In this document: piece after piece, positions 16,407 to 22,846 of the stretch
Layout: every line of letters begins with the position of its first letter
How positions within the stretch are numbered: the first letter of the stretch is position 1
Assembly: GCA_023253615.1 (NCBI GenBank)
Contig: JALRFZ010000588.1
Location: 1 to 22,846 of the forward strand
Reading direction: 5' to 3'
DNA: 22,846 nt
Source of the DNA: Verrucomicrobiales bacterium
GTDB taxonomy: Bacteria; Verrucomicrobiota; Verrucomicrobiia; Verrucomicrobiales; DEV007
Translations under genes and position numbers: made by a program
Notes under the pieces: model-generated
Databases searched by the model: none
Told to the model about the DNA's origin: nothing
Seen by the model: the letters and a program-made list of their open reading frames with translations, nothing else

Positions 16407-16736
16407 TCAGGCGAGGGAGGTCAGCTTCTGGATGATCGCATCCTTCATCATGATGCCGGTCTTGGTTTCCTTCACCTCGCCACCCTTCATGAAAATGAGG
16501 GTGGGCACCGCGCGGATGCCGAATTTCATCGCGAGATCGCGGTTCGCCATCACATCGACCTTGGTCACCTTGGCCTGATCGCCGATCTCGGCGGCGACTT
16601 CGTCGAGCACGGGCGAGAGCATCTTGCAGGGACCGCAATGCTCGGACCAGAAATCGATCACGACCGGCACGCTCGATTGCTCGGCTTCGCTGGCAAAGTT
16701 TTCACCGGTAAGATTGACGATGGAAGGGTGGGCCAT
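16407..16736 (-). CDS. trxA: Thioredoxin with HCGPC active site
   Basis: A 109-residue thioredoxin of standard length, a cytoplasmic disulfide reductase. The active site is FWSEHCGPCKML with redox cysteines C34 and C37. The following strand-helix order and the cis-proline loop IRAVPTLIFMKGG are normal. The oddity is His33 in place of the Trp that immediately precedes the first cysteine in most thioredoxins (WCGPC); the codon is CAT, read clearly on the minus strand. This change might alter partner binding or redox potential. It starts the likely unit thioredoxin, DUF6580, M3 peptidase. Confidence 0.95.
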   Translation of the reverse strand: MAHPSIVNLTGENFASEAEQSSVPVVIDFWSEHCGPCKMLSPVLDEVAAEIGDQAKVTKVDVMANRDLAMKFGIRAVPTLIFMKGGEVKETKTGIMMKDAIIQKLTSLA

Positions 16737-16930
16737 AATGAGGTTCGGGGCGGAATGAAGGGATGGGTGGTGGGGATTGCCCGGAGTTGTCGATCCAGGG
16801 AAAAGCGTGGCACCCTATTTCAACCCTCGCGTCTTTCAAGGCGAAGGAGATGTCCGGACAAGCAAAAACGGCCGGAAGCGATGTCCCGGACGCTTTGCGA
16901 AAGAGATGAGTCCCGGGGAGGGTGGGAACC

Positions 16931-17782
16931 TCAGCTCCCGGCGCCCATTTTCGTGACCAGCTCGATGGCCAGCACGGCAAGGGCAAGGATGAGAACGATG
17001 ATGGCGAAGGGCATGAGTCCGGATTCTTCGTATTCTTCCTCCCATTCTTCCTCCACCTCCTCGGCGGTGGACTGGATGTTGGGAGACTTGGGGATGGATT
17101 TCGTTGGCGCACCGGGGCTGCCCATGGGCTGGGTCTGGCCCATTTTGACGGTGGCCTGCGGAAGGGGTTTCGCACCGCCGGGCTGCAGCGGCGTGGTGAC
17201 CTTGCCGACCGGGCCGGGGCCGGCACTGCCGGGGGCCTTGGCCAGCGGGATGGTCTTCGCACCGACCGGGGAAGCGGCGGCCGGGACGGCGGCCACGGGT
17301 GCGGCGGGCGCGCCCGCCCCGGGGGCGGTGGGCACGGGCCGGGTCGGACCGAGCGGATCGGGACCCTTGGCCAAAGGAATCGTCTTCGCACCCGAAGGGG
17401 CGGGCGGTGCCACCGGAGGACCGGCCGGCGGGGCGGGGGCGCCCGGAGCCACGGCACGCGGCGCCGACGGCGGCACCGGAATCCCGGGCGCGGTCGGAGC
17501 CATCGGGCGCGGCGCCGAAGGCGGCGCGGCGATCCCCGCGGGAGCTGGGATCGAGGGAGCCGAAGGTGCGGGCACGGCGGCGGCAGCGAGCGGACCGGTC
17601 GGTGGGATCGCCGACACCGGAGACGTCGTCGGACCACCCGACGGGATCGGAGCCGTGGAGCCCTTCGGAGCGACCGGGCCGGAATCTTCTGTCTGTGCCC
17701 GCAGACTGATGCGGACCGTCTCCTTCTTCAAGGGCACCGTGGAGGTGCTGACAGACGGCTTGGGCTGATCTTGATCACTCAT
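16931..17782 (-). CDS. Pro/Ala-rich tail-anchored membrane protein with repeated T-x-P-L motifs
   Basis: A 283-residue protein of unknown function. The N-terminus (STVPLKKETVRISLRAQ, 14-30) is basic. Residues about 32-230 are Pro/Ala/Gly-rich and likely disordered, with near-identical units GAKTIPLAKGPDPLGP (131-146) and GAKTIPLAKAPGSAGP (174-189) and PPSAPRPMAP/PPSAPRAVAP (87-96, 104-113). The core T-[IVT]-P-L also occurs at 15-18 and 196-199. An acidic block EEVEEEWEEEYEE (241-253) precedes one hydrophobic helix (about 256-276), then MGAGS. There is no N-terminal signal, so the protein should face the cytoplasm with a C-terminal membrane anchor. Similar low-complexity proteins occur in Verrucomicrobiota, by recall. 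It is divergent from the M20 peptidase with 144 bp between starts. Confidence 0.8.
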   Translation of the reverse strand: MSDQDQPKPSVSTSTVPLKKETVRISLRAQTEDSGPVAPKGSTAPIPSGGPTTSPVSAIPPTGPLAAAAVPAPSAPSIPAPAGIAAPPSAPRPMAPTAPGIPVPPSAPRAVAPGAPAPPAGPPVAPPAPSGAKTIPLAKGPDPLGPTRPVPTAPGAGAPAAPVAAVPAAASPVGAKTIPLAKAPGSAGPGPVGKVTTPLQPGGAKPLPQATVKMGQTQPMGSPGAPTKSIPKSPNIQSTAEEVEEEWEEEYEESGLMPFAIIVLILALAVLAIELVTKMGAGS

Positions 17783-17795
17783 ACATCGAAAGAAT

Positions 17796-17810
17796 AACTT
17801 TTAAAAAGTT
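17796..17810. repeat. 15-bp palindrome in the leader of the tail-anchored protein gene
   Basis: AACTTTTAAAAAGTT has two 7-base arms around one central A. It ends 14 bases upstream of the minus-strand start codon at 17782 and abuts the second inverted repeat at 17809-17834. Within the predicted transcript leader it could fold into a hairpin or serve as an operator. Confidence 0.5.
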
Positions 17811-17834
17811 CCGAGCTTGATTAAGGACTCGGAA
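17809..17834. promoter_or_regulatory. Operator-like inverted repeat over the candidate -10 box
   Basis: TTCCGAG at 17809-17815 and CTCGGAA at 17828-17834 are exact inverted arms around a 12-base AT-rich spacer. The spacer contains the proposed -10 hexamer of the minus-strand promoter. This geometry is typical of a binding site for a dimeric repressor. No regulator gene lies next to it. Confidence 0.45.
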
Positions 17835-17849
17835 GACACTCGATGTCAA
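17820..17849 (-). promoter_or_regulatory. Candidate sigma-70-type promoter for the tail-anchored protein gene
   Basis: On the minus strand a perfect TTGACA (17844-17849) is followed after 18 bases by CTTAAT (17820-17825), four of six matches to TATAAT. Transcription would start near 17813 and give a leader of about 30 bases containing the 15-bp palindrome. Confidence 0.45.
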
Positions 17850-17926
17850 ACGCATAATCAAATCCGATCCGCGAATCCAGCTTTTTCGCGAATTTGTTTT
17901 CCAAACGGCCTGATCTTCCGAAATTT

Positions 17927-19066
17927 ATGACCTTTCCCGACTCGCCCGCCGACCTGTTGAGGGAACTCATCCGCATCCCCAGCGTCAATCCCGACAGTGC
18001 CCCGGACCAAGGGGCGACGGGGGAGGCGGCGTGCGCCGTCCACGTGGGGGAGTTGCTCGGGCTCCTCGGTGCCGAAGTCACCTTCGAGGAAGTGCTGCCG
18101 GGCCGGCCAAACGTGATCGGGCGCTTTCCCGGTGGCGGGGAAAAGCCGGGCCTCCTTTTCGCCCCCCACCTCGATACCGTCAGCGTCGCCGGCATGACGA
18201 TCGATCCCTACGGCGGCGGGATCGCGGAGGGCCGGATCCACGGTCGCGGTGCCTCCGACACGAAGGGCACGATGGCCGCGATGCTCTGGGCTTTGCACGA
18301 AAGGCGCGACGAGATCGCTTCGCTCGAGGCGCGGATCGCCTTCGTCGGATTGATGGGCGAAGAGGCCGGACAGCCCGGCTCGAAACATTTCGCCCGGCAT
18401 CACGGCAGCGAGTTTTCCTTCGCCGTCGTCGGCGAACCGACTTCTCTCGAGGTCGTCCATGCCCACAAGGGATGTCTCTGGCACCGGCTCTCGACCCGCG
18501 GCATCTCTTGCCACGGCTCGACGCCGGAACGCGGCGAAAATGCGATCCGCAAGCTGCTCCCGGTGCTCGAGGCCCTCCTCGCCCATCTCGAGGAATGCCT
18601 GCCCGAATACGCCAACCCCGTCCTCGGCAATCCCACCGTCAGCCTCGGCACGATCCAGGGCGGCAGCAGCCCGAACATCGTCCCCGCGGCCTGCGAAGCC
18701 TTTCTGGACATCCGCGAAACCCCCGCCCTGCACGCCGCCGGGGGGAGCGGCGGCCTCATCCGGCGATTCCTCGAAGAGCGCGGCTGGTCCGACCTCGTCA
18801 CGGTGGAATCGCGTGGAGACTCCAAACCCCTCCTCACCGATCCGGCGACCGATGGCGTGCAGCGCCTCCTCTCGATCGGATCGCGCTTGACCACCGCGCC
18901 CTGGTATTGCGATGCGGGACGCCTCGCCGAGGGCGGGATCGCCGCGGTCGCGGTCGGTCCCGGCAGCATCGCGCAGGCCCACACGAAGGATGAATACCTC
19001 GCCGTCGCCGACCTCGAAGCGGGCTGCGATTTCTACGGCCGCTTCCTCGACACCTACCGTCCGTGA
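17927..19066 (+). CDS. M20-family metallopeptidase (ArgE/DapE-like)
   Basis: A 379-residue zinc-dependent amidohydrolase. Metal-binding and catalytic residues are visible: FAPHLDTVSV with H81 and D83, GRGASDTKGTMAAML with bridging D111, GLMGEEAGQPGSKHF with E145 and E146, VVGEPTS with E170, and a C-terminal AHTKDEYL histidine. The dimerisation lid (about 185-290) is present, beginning HRLSTRGISCHGSTP. The pattern is that of acetylornithine deacetylase and succinyl-diaminopimelate desuccinylase relatives. Because no arg or lysine genes adjoin, the exact N-acyl amino acid or peptide substrate is open. No signal peptide, so cytoplasmic. The ATG at 17927 is preferred; an in-frame TTG at 17894 would add 11 residues. 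It ends just before a strong terminator. Confidence 0.92.
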   Translation: MTFPDSPADLLRELIRIPSVNPDSAPDQGATGEAACAVHVGELLGLLGAEVTFEEVLPGRPNVIGRFPGGGEKPGLLFAPHLDTVSVAGMTIDPYGGGIAEGRIHGRGASDTKGTMAAMLWALHERRDEIASLEARIAFVGLMGEEAGQPGSKHFARHHGSEFSFAVVGEPTSLEVVHAHKGCLWHRLSTRGISCHGSTPERGENAIRKLLPVLEALLAHLEECLPEYANPVLGNPTVSLGTIQGGSSPNIVPAACEAFLDIRETPALHAAGGSGGLIRRFLEERGWSDLVTVESRGDSKPLLTDPATDGVQRLLSIGSRLTTAPWYCDAGRLAEGGIAAVAVGPGSIAQAHTKDEYLAVADLEAGCDFYGRFLDTYRP

Positions 19067-19094
19067 AGCGGGCCGCGGCCTCCTGCCCCAAAAG

Positions 19095-19118
19095 AAAAGC
19101 CGCCCGGAGGCGGCTTTT
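19095..19118. terminator. Bidirectional intrinsic terminator
   Basis: AAAAGCCGCC (19095-19104) and GGCGGCTTTT (19109-19118) form a perfect 10-bp stem with a CGGA loop. The A-run on one side and T-run on the other let it end transcription from both directions. It sits between the M20 peptidase (stop at 19066) and the convergent TIGR04073 gene (stop at 19152). This is the clearest terminator in the window. Confidence 0.92.
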
Positions 19119-19151
19119 CGGAAAATCGATCGCTGATCGTTGCGTGGTGGA

Positions 19152-19568
19152 TCACCAGCTGAGTCCGCGGGTGTAGCCCGTCGTCGTCAGGTAACCGATC
19201 TGCGGCGGGAATTCCTCGTAACCGTGGGTCGGGAGGTAATTGATGCTCGGCATCGCCGGGCGGTAGCTGTCCTTGTAGAGCGGGCGCTGGAAGTTGATCA
19301 CCTCGTAGAAGCCGTATTTGAGGCGGGCCCCGGCGCGCTGCACGCCCTGGAAGAAGCCGGCCGTGACGATTCCGGTGGATTGTTCGGTGTGGAGCTCACC
19401 CCAGCGGGCCATGGTCATGGGCACCTCGGTCCATCCGTAGACGATGTTCGCGACGCCGCGCCCCAGCTTGCGGGCCTTGGTGTAGCGGGACTTGGGCGGT
19501 TCGTGGATGTCGGCGAAGGAGGCGGAAACGACGCCAAAGATCAATAGGGCTGCCAAAAGGATTCTCAT
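19152..19568 (-). CDS. Exosortase-associated TIGR04073-family small exported protein
   Basis: A 138-residue protein with a signal peptide (MRILLAALLIFGVVSASFAD, cleavage near 19-20). The mature part starts with KARKLGRGVANIVYGWTEVP, the conserved opening of the TIGR04073 family, which is found mainly in Verrucomicrobiota and relatives that carry exosortase/PEP-CTERM systems. It continues with a GFFQGVQRAGARLKYGFYEV helix region and a Tyr/Pro-rich tail ending TTTGYTRGLSW. Role unknown; the link to exosortase is by co-occurrence, and no exosortase gene lies in this window. It is divergent from the GreA-like gene with 94 bp between starts. Confidence 0.85.
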   Translation of the reverse strand: MRILLAALLIFGVVSASFADIHEPPKSRYTKARKLGRGVANIVYGWTEVPMTMARWGELHTEQSTGIVTAGFFQGVQRAGARLKYGFYEVINFQRPLYKDSYRPAMPSINYLPTHGYEEFPPQIGYLTTTGYTRGLSW

Positions 19569-19662
19569 ATCTGGGTCCGAAGATTAGACAGGCGGGAGAT
19601 TATTGGCAACCAAAAATTTTTTTCGCTTGGCGCGGGGCTCCTTCTTTCTATGTTGAGGGACA

Positions 19663-21507
19663 ATGCATCCCGATCTCGAAAAGCTGGTCCAACGCGAAAA
19701 AATCGACCGGGCCACGGCCCAGCAACTGGAACTCCTCCCTCCCGGAACCTTCTGCCACCACAAAAGCTGGGGGGTCGGAAAGGTCGTGGACTGGGACCGA
19801 CTCGGCGTGAAGGTCGTCGTCGATTTCGAGACGAAGCAGGGCCACGAGCTCGGCATGAAGTTCGCCGCGATGTCGCTCACCCCGATTTCCGAAGACTCCT
19901 TCCTCGGCAAACGCTTCACCGCCGCCGATGAACTGAAGGCCCTCGCCAACGGCGATCCCGTCGCCCTCGTGAAGCTCGCCCTCAGCAGCAGCGGAGACCG
20001 CCTTTCCCTCGACCAGCTCGAGGAAATGCTCAAGGGCTACATCATCCCCGAAGGCAAATACAAGAGCTGGTGGGAGGCGACGAAGAAGAAGCTGCGCGAG
20101 AACATGCAATTCATCGTGCCCGCCAAACGGACCGATCCTCTCGAGCTGCGCGAGGACGACTTCGATCCCTCGCAGGGTCTCATCGATCAGTTCCGCGCCG
20201 CCCGCGATCTCCGCGCGAAGGTGAAAGCCGTCGAGGCGATCATCAAGGAGATCAACGCCTTCAAGGACCACCAGGACAACCTCGTCGAACTCGTCGCCGA
20301 GATCAGCGAGATCGCCCGCAAAGGCGTGAAGCTCCAATACGCGCCCGCCGTCGAGCTCATCCTCATCCGTGAAGAGCTGCAGACGAAGATCAAGGGCTTC
20401 GATTCCGACAACGGCCAGATCTCCACCGCCGAGATCCTCGCTGCCGACGAGAGCGCCATCCCCGGCCTCTTCGAGGAGCTCTCCCTCACCCGCCTGCGCC
20501 AGGCCCTCAAGAGCTTCCCCGATGCCTTCGGCGAAGCCGAGTGGGTCGAGAAAATGCTCGGCCTCATCCCCTCGTGCAACCTCCGCTCCATCGCCGAGAT
20601 CGCGAGCTGCCTCGAGGCCGCCGAGAAAAAGGACGCCCTCATCGCCTACATGGAAAACGGCCTCCAGCAGCGGACCATCACCTCCGATGCCCTCGCCTGG
20701 ATCTGCCGCGAGCGCAAAGGCCTCGCCGCGCCCGTTTTCACCCCGACGCTCTGCCTTTCCGTGATGAGTTCGCTGGAAGCCGACCAACTCAACGAGGAAG
20801 GTTCCGTGCGCTCCGCCAACCGCCTCCGCGACCTCGTCGCAGATGATCCGGGACTCATCCCCGACTTCATCTCCGACGCGAACATCAACACGATCCGCAA
20901 CTTCGCGGGCCGTCTCGTCGGCTCCGCCTCCTTCGACGAGCTCACCCGCAAGTCGCTCATGGCGCGCATCATCAAGCTGCATCCCGAGATCCAGGATCTC
21001 ATGAGCGGCCGCGAGAAAGTGGAAGAGGAAACCCTCATCGTCTCCGAGGCCAGCTACACCGAGAAGAAGGCCGCCTACGACCGCCTCATCAAGGAAGAGA
21101 TCCCGCAGAACCGCGAGGACATCAAGATCGCCCGCTCCTACGGCGACCTTCGCGAGAACTTCGAATACAAGTCCGCCAAGGAATACCAGCGCGTCCTCAT
21201 GAAGCGCCAGGGCGACTGGGAGCGCGACCTGAAACTCGCCCAGCCCACCGATTTCGCCAATCCCGACACCTCCAAGGTCTCGATCGGCACCGTCGTCAAT
21301 CTCGAGCCCGTCGGCGCGGGATCTCCGCTCACCTACACCGTGCTGGGCGCCTGGGATTCCGATCCCGACAACGGCATCATCGCCTACCTCTCCGAACGCG
21401 GCCTCGCCATCCTCGACAAGAAGGTCGGCGACGAAGTCGAGTTCCCCCTGGGGACCGGTGGTACCGAACGCTACCGGATCACCGGCGTGCGGGCTTGGAA
21501 AGCGTGA
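19663..21507 (+). CDS. Long GreA/GreB-family transcript cleavage factor with CarD/Tudor-like N-terminus
   Basis: A 614-residue protein, about four times the length of ordinary GreA (near 158). Residues about 27-75 (GTFCHHKSWGVGKVVDWD, KVVVDFETKQGHELGMKF) resemble the small beta-barrel of CarD/Mfd RNA-polymerase-binding domains. Residues about 85-445 are helical and unassigned. Residues about 463-535 are the GreA coiled coil (IPQNREDIKIARSYGDLREN, then FEYKSAKEYQRV), with tip residues D495 and E498 matching D41 and E44 of E. coli GreA. The C-terminal about 80 residues form the FKBP-like domain. It should rescue backtracked RNA polymerase by stimulating RNA cleavage. Chlamydial GreA is similarly long, so this may be a superphylum trait. 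A GAGGG Shine-Dalgarno-like sequence precedes the ATG. Confidence 0.9.
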   Translation: MHPDLEKLVQREKIDRATAQQLELLPPGTFCHHKSWGVGKVVDWDRLGVKVVVDFETKQGHELGMKFAAMSLTPISEDSFLGKRFTAADELKALANGDPVALVKLALSSSGDRLSLDQLEEMLKGYIIPEGKYKSWWEATKKKLRENMQFIVPAKRTDPLELREDDFDPSQGLIDQFRAARDLRAKVKAVEAIIKEINAFKDHQDNLVELVAEISEIARKGVKLQYAPAVELILIREELQTKIKGFDSDNGQISTAEILAADESAIPGLFEELSLTRLRQALKSFPDAFGEAEWVEKMLGLIPSCNLRSIAEIASCLEAAEKKDALIAYMENGLQQRTITSDALAWICRERKGLAAPVFTPTLCLSVMSSLEADQLNEEGSVRSANRLRDLVADDPGLIPDFISDANINTIRNFAGRLVGSASFDELTRKSLMARIIKLHPEIQDLMSGREKVEEETLIVSEASYTEKKAAYDRLIKEEIPQNREDIKIARSYGDLRENFEYKSAKEYQRVLMKRQGDWERDLKLAQPTDFANPDTSKVSIGTVVNLEPVGAGSPLTYTVLGAWDSDPDNGIIAYLSERGLAILDKKVGDEVEFPLGTGGTERYRITGVRAWKA

Positions 21508-21526
21508 AGCAGCCATACGGCATCCC

Positions 21527-22549
21527 ATGAAGCGACTCGTTTCCGTGGTGGCCCTGGTTTTCGCCCTCTGCCCGATCTCCCGGGCGGAGGGACCTCGTGA
21601 AGGATCACCTCTCGACCACCTTCCCGCCGATACCCGCCAACTCACTTCCTGGGGCGAGCGGCCCGACTTCCGTCATGACGGAAAAAAGATCCTCTTTCTC
21701 TCCAAGGTCTTCGGCGACGTCTACGAGTACGAGATCGCCACGGGTCTCATAACCCCCTGCACCGATCATTTCACCCACTACGGCTTCACCCGGGCTCTTT
21801 ATTTGAGCAACGGAGACGTGCTCCTCAGCGGTCCGATCTCGCCCTTCGACCGCACCAACAAAGAGGATCGCCAGCGGGCCCGCAGCGCCTCCTACCTCAG
21901 CGTGCTCGACAAGAGTTTCACCAAGCCACCCGTGCCATTGAACGAGCACTGCGACGAGGGGCCCGCCGTTTCCCGCCACCGCCTCCGCATCGCCTGGACC
22001 CACGGCCATCAGGACCAGATCTCCACCGCCGAGCTCGTCTACGAAAACGGCGTGCCCAAGCTCACCGGAAAGAGGCTCGTCCTCAAGGTCGCGGACTTCC
22101 CCGAAAACGAACGTCCCCATCGCTGGATCGAAACGCAGAATTTCGTGCCGCCCGACGACACCCGTCTCACCCTGACCGCCTACGAGATCGGCGACACCGC
22201 CAACAGCGAGGCCTTCGTCCTCGATCTCGCGAGCGGGGAATTGAAAAATGTCTCCCGTTCTCCCGATCACTACGAGGAAGTCGAGGGCACCTTTCCCGAT
22301 GGAAAACACACCCTCGTGGAGCGGGCCGAACACCGCGGCAACCATTGGCCGCTCATCGACGCGTGGAAGCTTTCGCTCGACGGCTCCGGCCATGCCGAAC
22401 GCCTCACTTTTTTCACGGACTTCAAGGGCTACAAAGGCGGCGAGCCCGTCGTGAGCGACGACGGACGATTCCTCGTTTTCACTCTCGGAAAAAGCGGCAT
22501 GGAAGCCGGCCAGGGTTTCGGGCTGTTTTTGAAGGAGCTGGGGGAGTGA
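21527..22549 (+). CDS. Secreted TolB-like beta-propeller protein
   Basis: A 340-residue protein with a signal peptide (MKRLVSVVALVFALCPISRA, cleavage near 20). TolB/WD40-like blades are visible as RPDFRHDGKKILFLSKVFGD, DVYEYEIATG, NGDVLLSGP, EGTFPDGKHTLVERAEHRG and EPVVSDDGRFLVFTLGKSG. No catalytic residues are evident, so it is probably a periplasmic binding or scaffold protein. TolB proper belongs to the Tol-Pal system, but no tol or pal gene is nearby, so that role is not claimed. It lies 19 bp after the GreA-like gene and may be co-transcribed with it. The start at 21527 is chosen because the signal peptide begins there. Confidence 0.8.
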   Translation: MKRLVSVVALVFALCPISRAEGPREGSPLDHLPADTRQLTSWGERPDFRHDGKKILFLSKVFGDVYEYEIATGLITPCTDHFTHYGFTRALYLSNGDVLLSGPISPFDRTNKEDRQRARSASYLSVLDKSFTKPPVPLNEHCDEGPAVSRHRLRIAWTHGHQDQISTAELVYENGVPKLTGKRLVLKVADFPENERPHRWIETQNFVPPDDTRLTLTAYEIGDTANSEAFVLDLASGELKNVSRSPDHYEEVEGTFPDGKHTLVERAEHRGNHWPLIDAWKLSLDGSGHAERLTFFTDFKGYKGGEPVVSDDGRFLVFTLGKSGMEAGQGFGLFLKELGE

Positions 22550-22846
22550 CGGGGTGGGAATTCCTTCTACCGATCGGAAGCAGCAGAGCTTTTTCCCCAG
22601 CACGGGGCGTGCCGCAGCGGTCGTTTGCTCTTGCGCCCGTGTGGCCGTTCGTTTCAGCAACAGCCGCGGAACGGGCGATCGACACGAACCGACCCCGGAC
22701 ACTTTAACGACGAGGGGACCGTGGAATTCGGGAAGTCTGGAGAAACTTGCTCGTTTGTCAAGAAATGCGCCTGACCCCTTTATTCACCGGGCTGCCGCTT
22801 GTGCGCCGGAGGAAGGGCGACCCACGACCTCCATTTCGGCATGATT
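22550..22846. other. Right flank with GGGGTC-core, REP/RAYT-like sequence
   Basis: No gene is supported here. Two GGGGTC cores lie on the minus strand, within AAAGTGTCCGGGGTC (22691-22705) and AAAGGGGTCAGGCGCATTTC (22762-22781), about 80 bp apart. By recall, wording of this kind flanks REP-associated tyrosine transposase (RAYT) genes. A minus-strand frame running in from the edge, with an ATG at 22842 and a TAA at 22780-22782, is too short to judge and could be the end of a gene outside the window. Confidence 0.35.

Noticed and set aside
17858..18982. Minus-strand open frame opposite the M20 peptidase
   Set aside because: All metal ligands of the M20 family lie on the plus strand; this frame is an antisense shadow.
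19648..21645. Minus-strand open frame of about 665 codons opposite the GreA-like gene
   Set aside because: It has the Gly/Glu/Leu/Asp-rich composition typical of the antisense frame of a GC-rich gene and no recognisable domain, while the plus-strand gene has conserved GreA motifs.
22554..22844. Plus-strand frame of 96 codons at the right edge
   Set aside because: No ribosome binding site, no domain, and it crosses the REP-like cores; it is likely non-coding.
1..22846. CRISPR arrays, tRNA or rRNA genes, complete insertion sequences, prophage genes
   Set aside because: No spaced direct repeats, cloverleaf sequences, transposase frames or phage motifs were seen on either strand.

Overview
The window looks like ordinary chromosome from a GC-rich member of the Verrucomicrobiota. 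This is inferred from protein families, not from a marker gene. The supporting families are a very long GreA-type protein with a CarD/Tudor-like N-terminus (long GreA proteins also occur in chlamydiae of the same superphylum), a TIGR04073 exosortase-associated small protein, an SLA1-homology (SHD1) secreted protein, a DUF6580 membrane protein, and RecN/RecJ versions with unusual motif spellings. Few genes have a clear Shine-Dalgarno sequence. I see no tRNA, rRNA, CRISPR array, complete insertion sequence or phage gene.

Layout. Positions 1-271 hold nothing assignable. Positions 272-1477 (minus) hold a cupin protein and a PhnP-like metallo-beta-lactamase-fold hydrolase, probably co-transcribed. 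recN (plus, 1526-3175) diverges from them. A secreted SHD1 protein, recJ and a Gfo/Idh/MocA oxidoreductase follow on the minus strand (3200-6923). A MarC membrane protein (plus, 7001-7603) meets a solitary HNH endonuclease (minus, 7596-8378) tail to tail with an 8-bp overlap. From 8424 to 12582 (plus) lie an aspartate ammonia-lyase fused to an N-terminal cyclic-nucleotide-binding-like domain, a secreted alpha/beta hydrolase, and a secreted propeller-like protein split over two frames. From 12635 to 17782 (minus) lie a choice-of-anchor-D-like secreted protein, an M3 oligopeptidase, a DUF6580 membrane protein, thioredoxin, and a Pro/Ala-rich tail-anchored protein. An M20 peptidase (plus, 17927-19066) ends at a strong bidirectional terminator shared with the TIGR04073 gene (minus). 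The last genes are a 614-residue GreA-like factor and a secreted TolB-like propeller protein (plus). The right edge carries GGGGTC-core sequence that resembles REP/RAYT flanks.

How the genes relate. There is no single pathway. recN and recJ are recombination and repair genes, thioredoxin and the GreA-like factor are housekeeping, and several secreted proteins of the envelope are interspersed. Thioredoxin, DUF6580 and the M3 peptidase may form one transcription unit.

I found no clearly new multi-gene system. The most interesting single items are the sensor-enzyme fusion at aspA with an altered phosphate-binding cassette, the giant GreA with an intact catalytic tip, thioredoxin with HCGPC instead of WCGPC, the tail-anchored protein with repeated T-x-P-L motifs behind an operator-like palindrome, and the apparent single-base frameshift near 12190.
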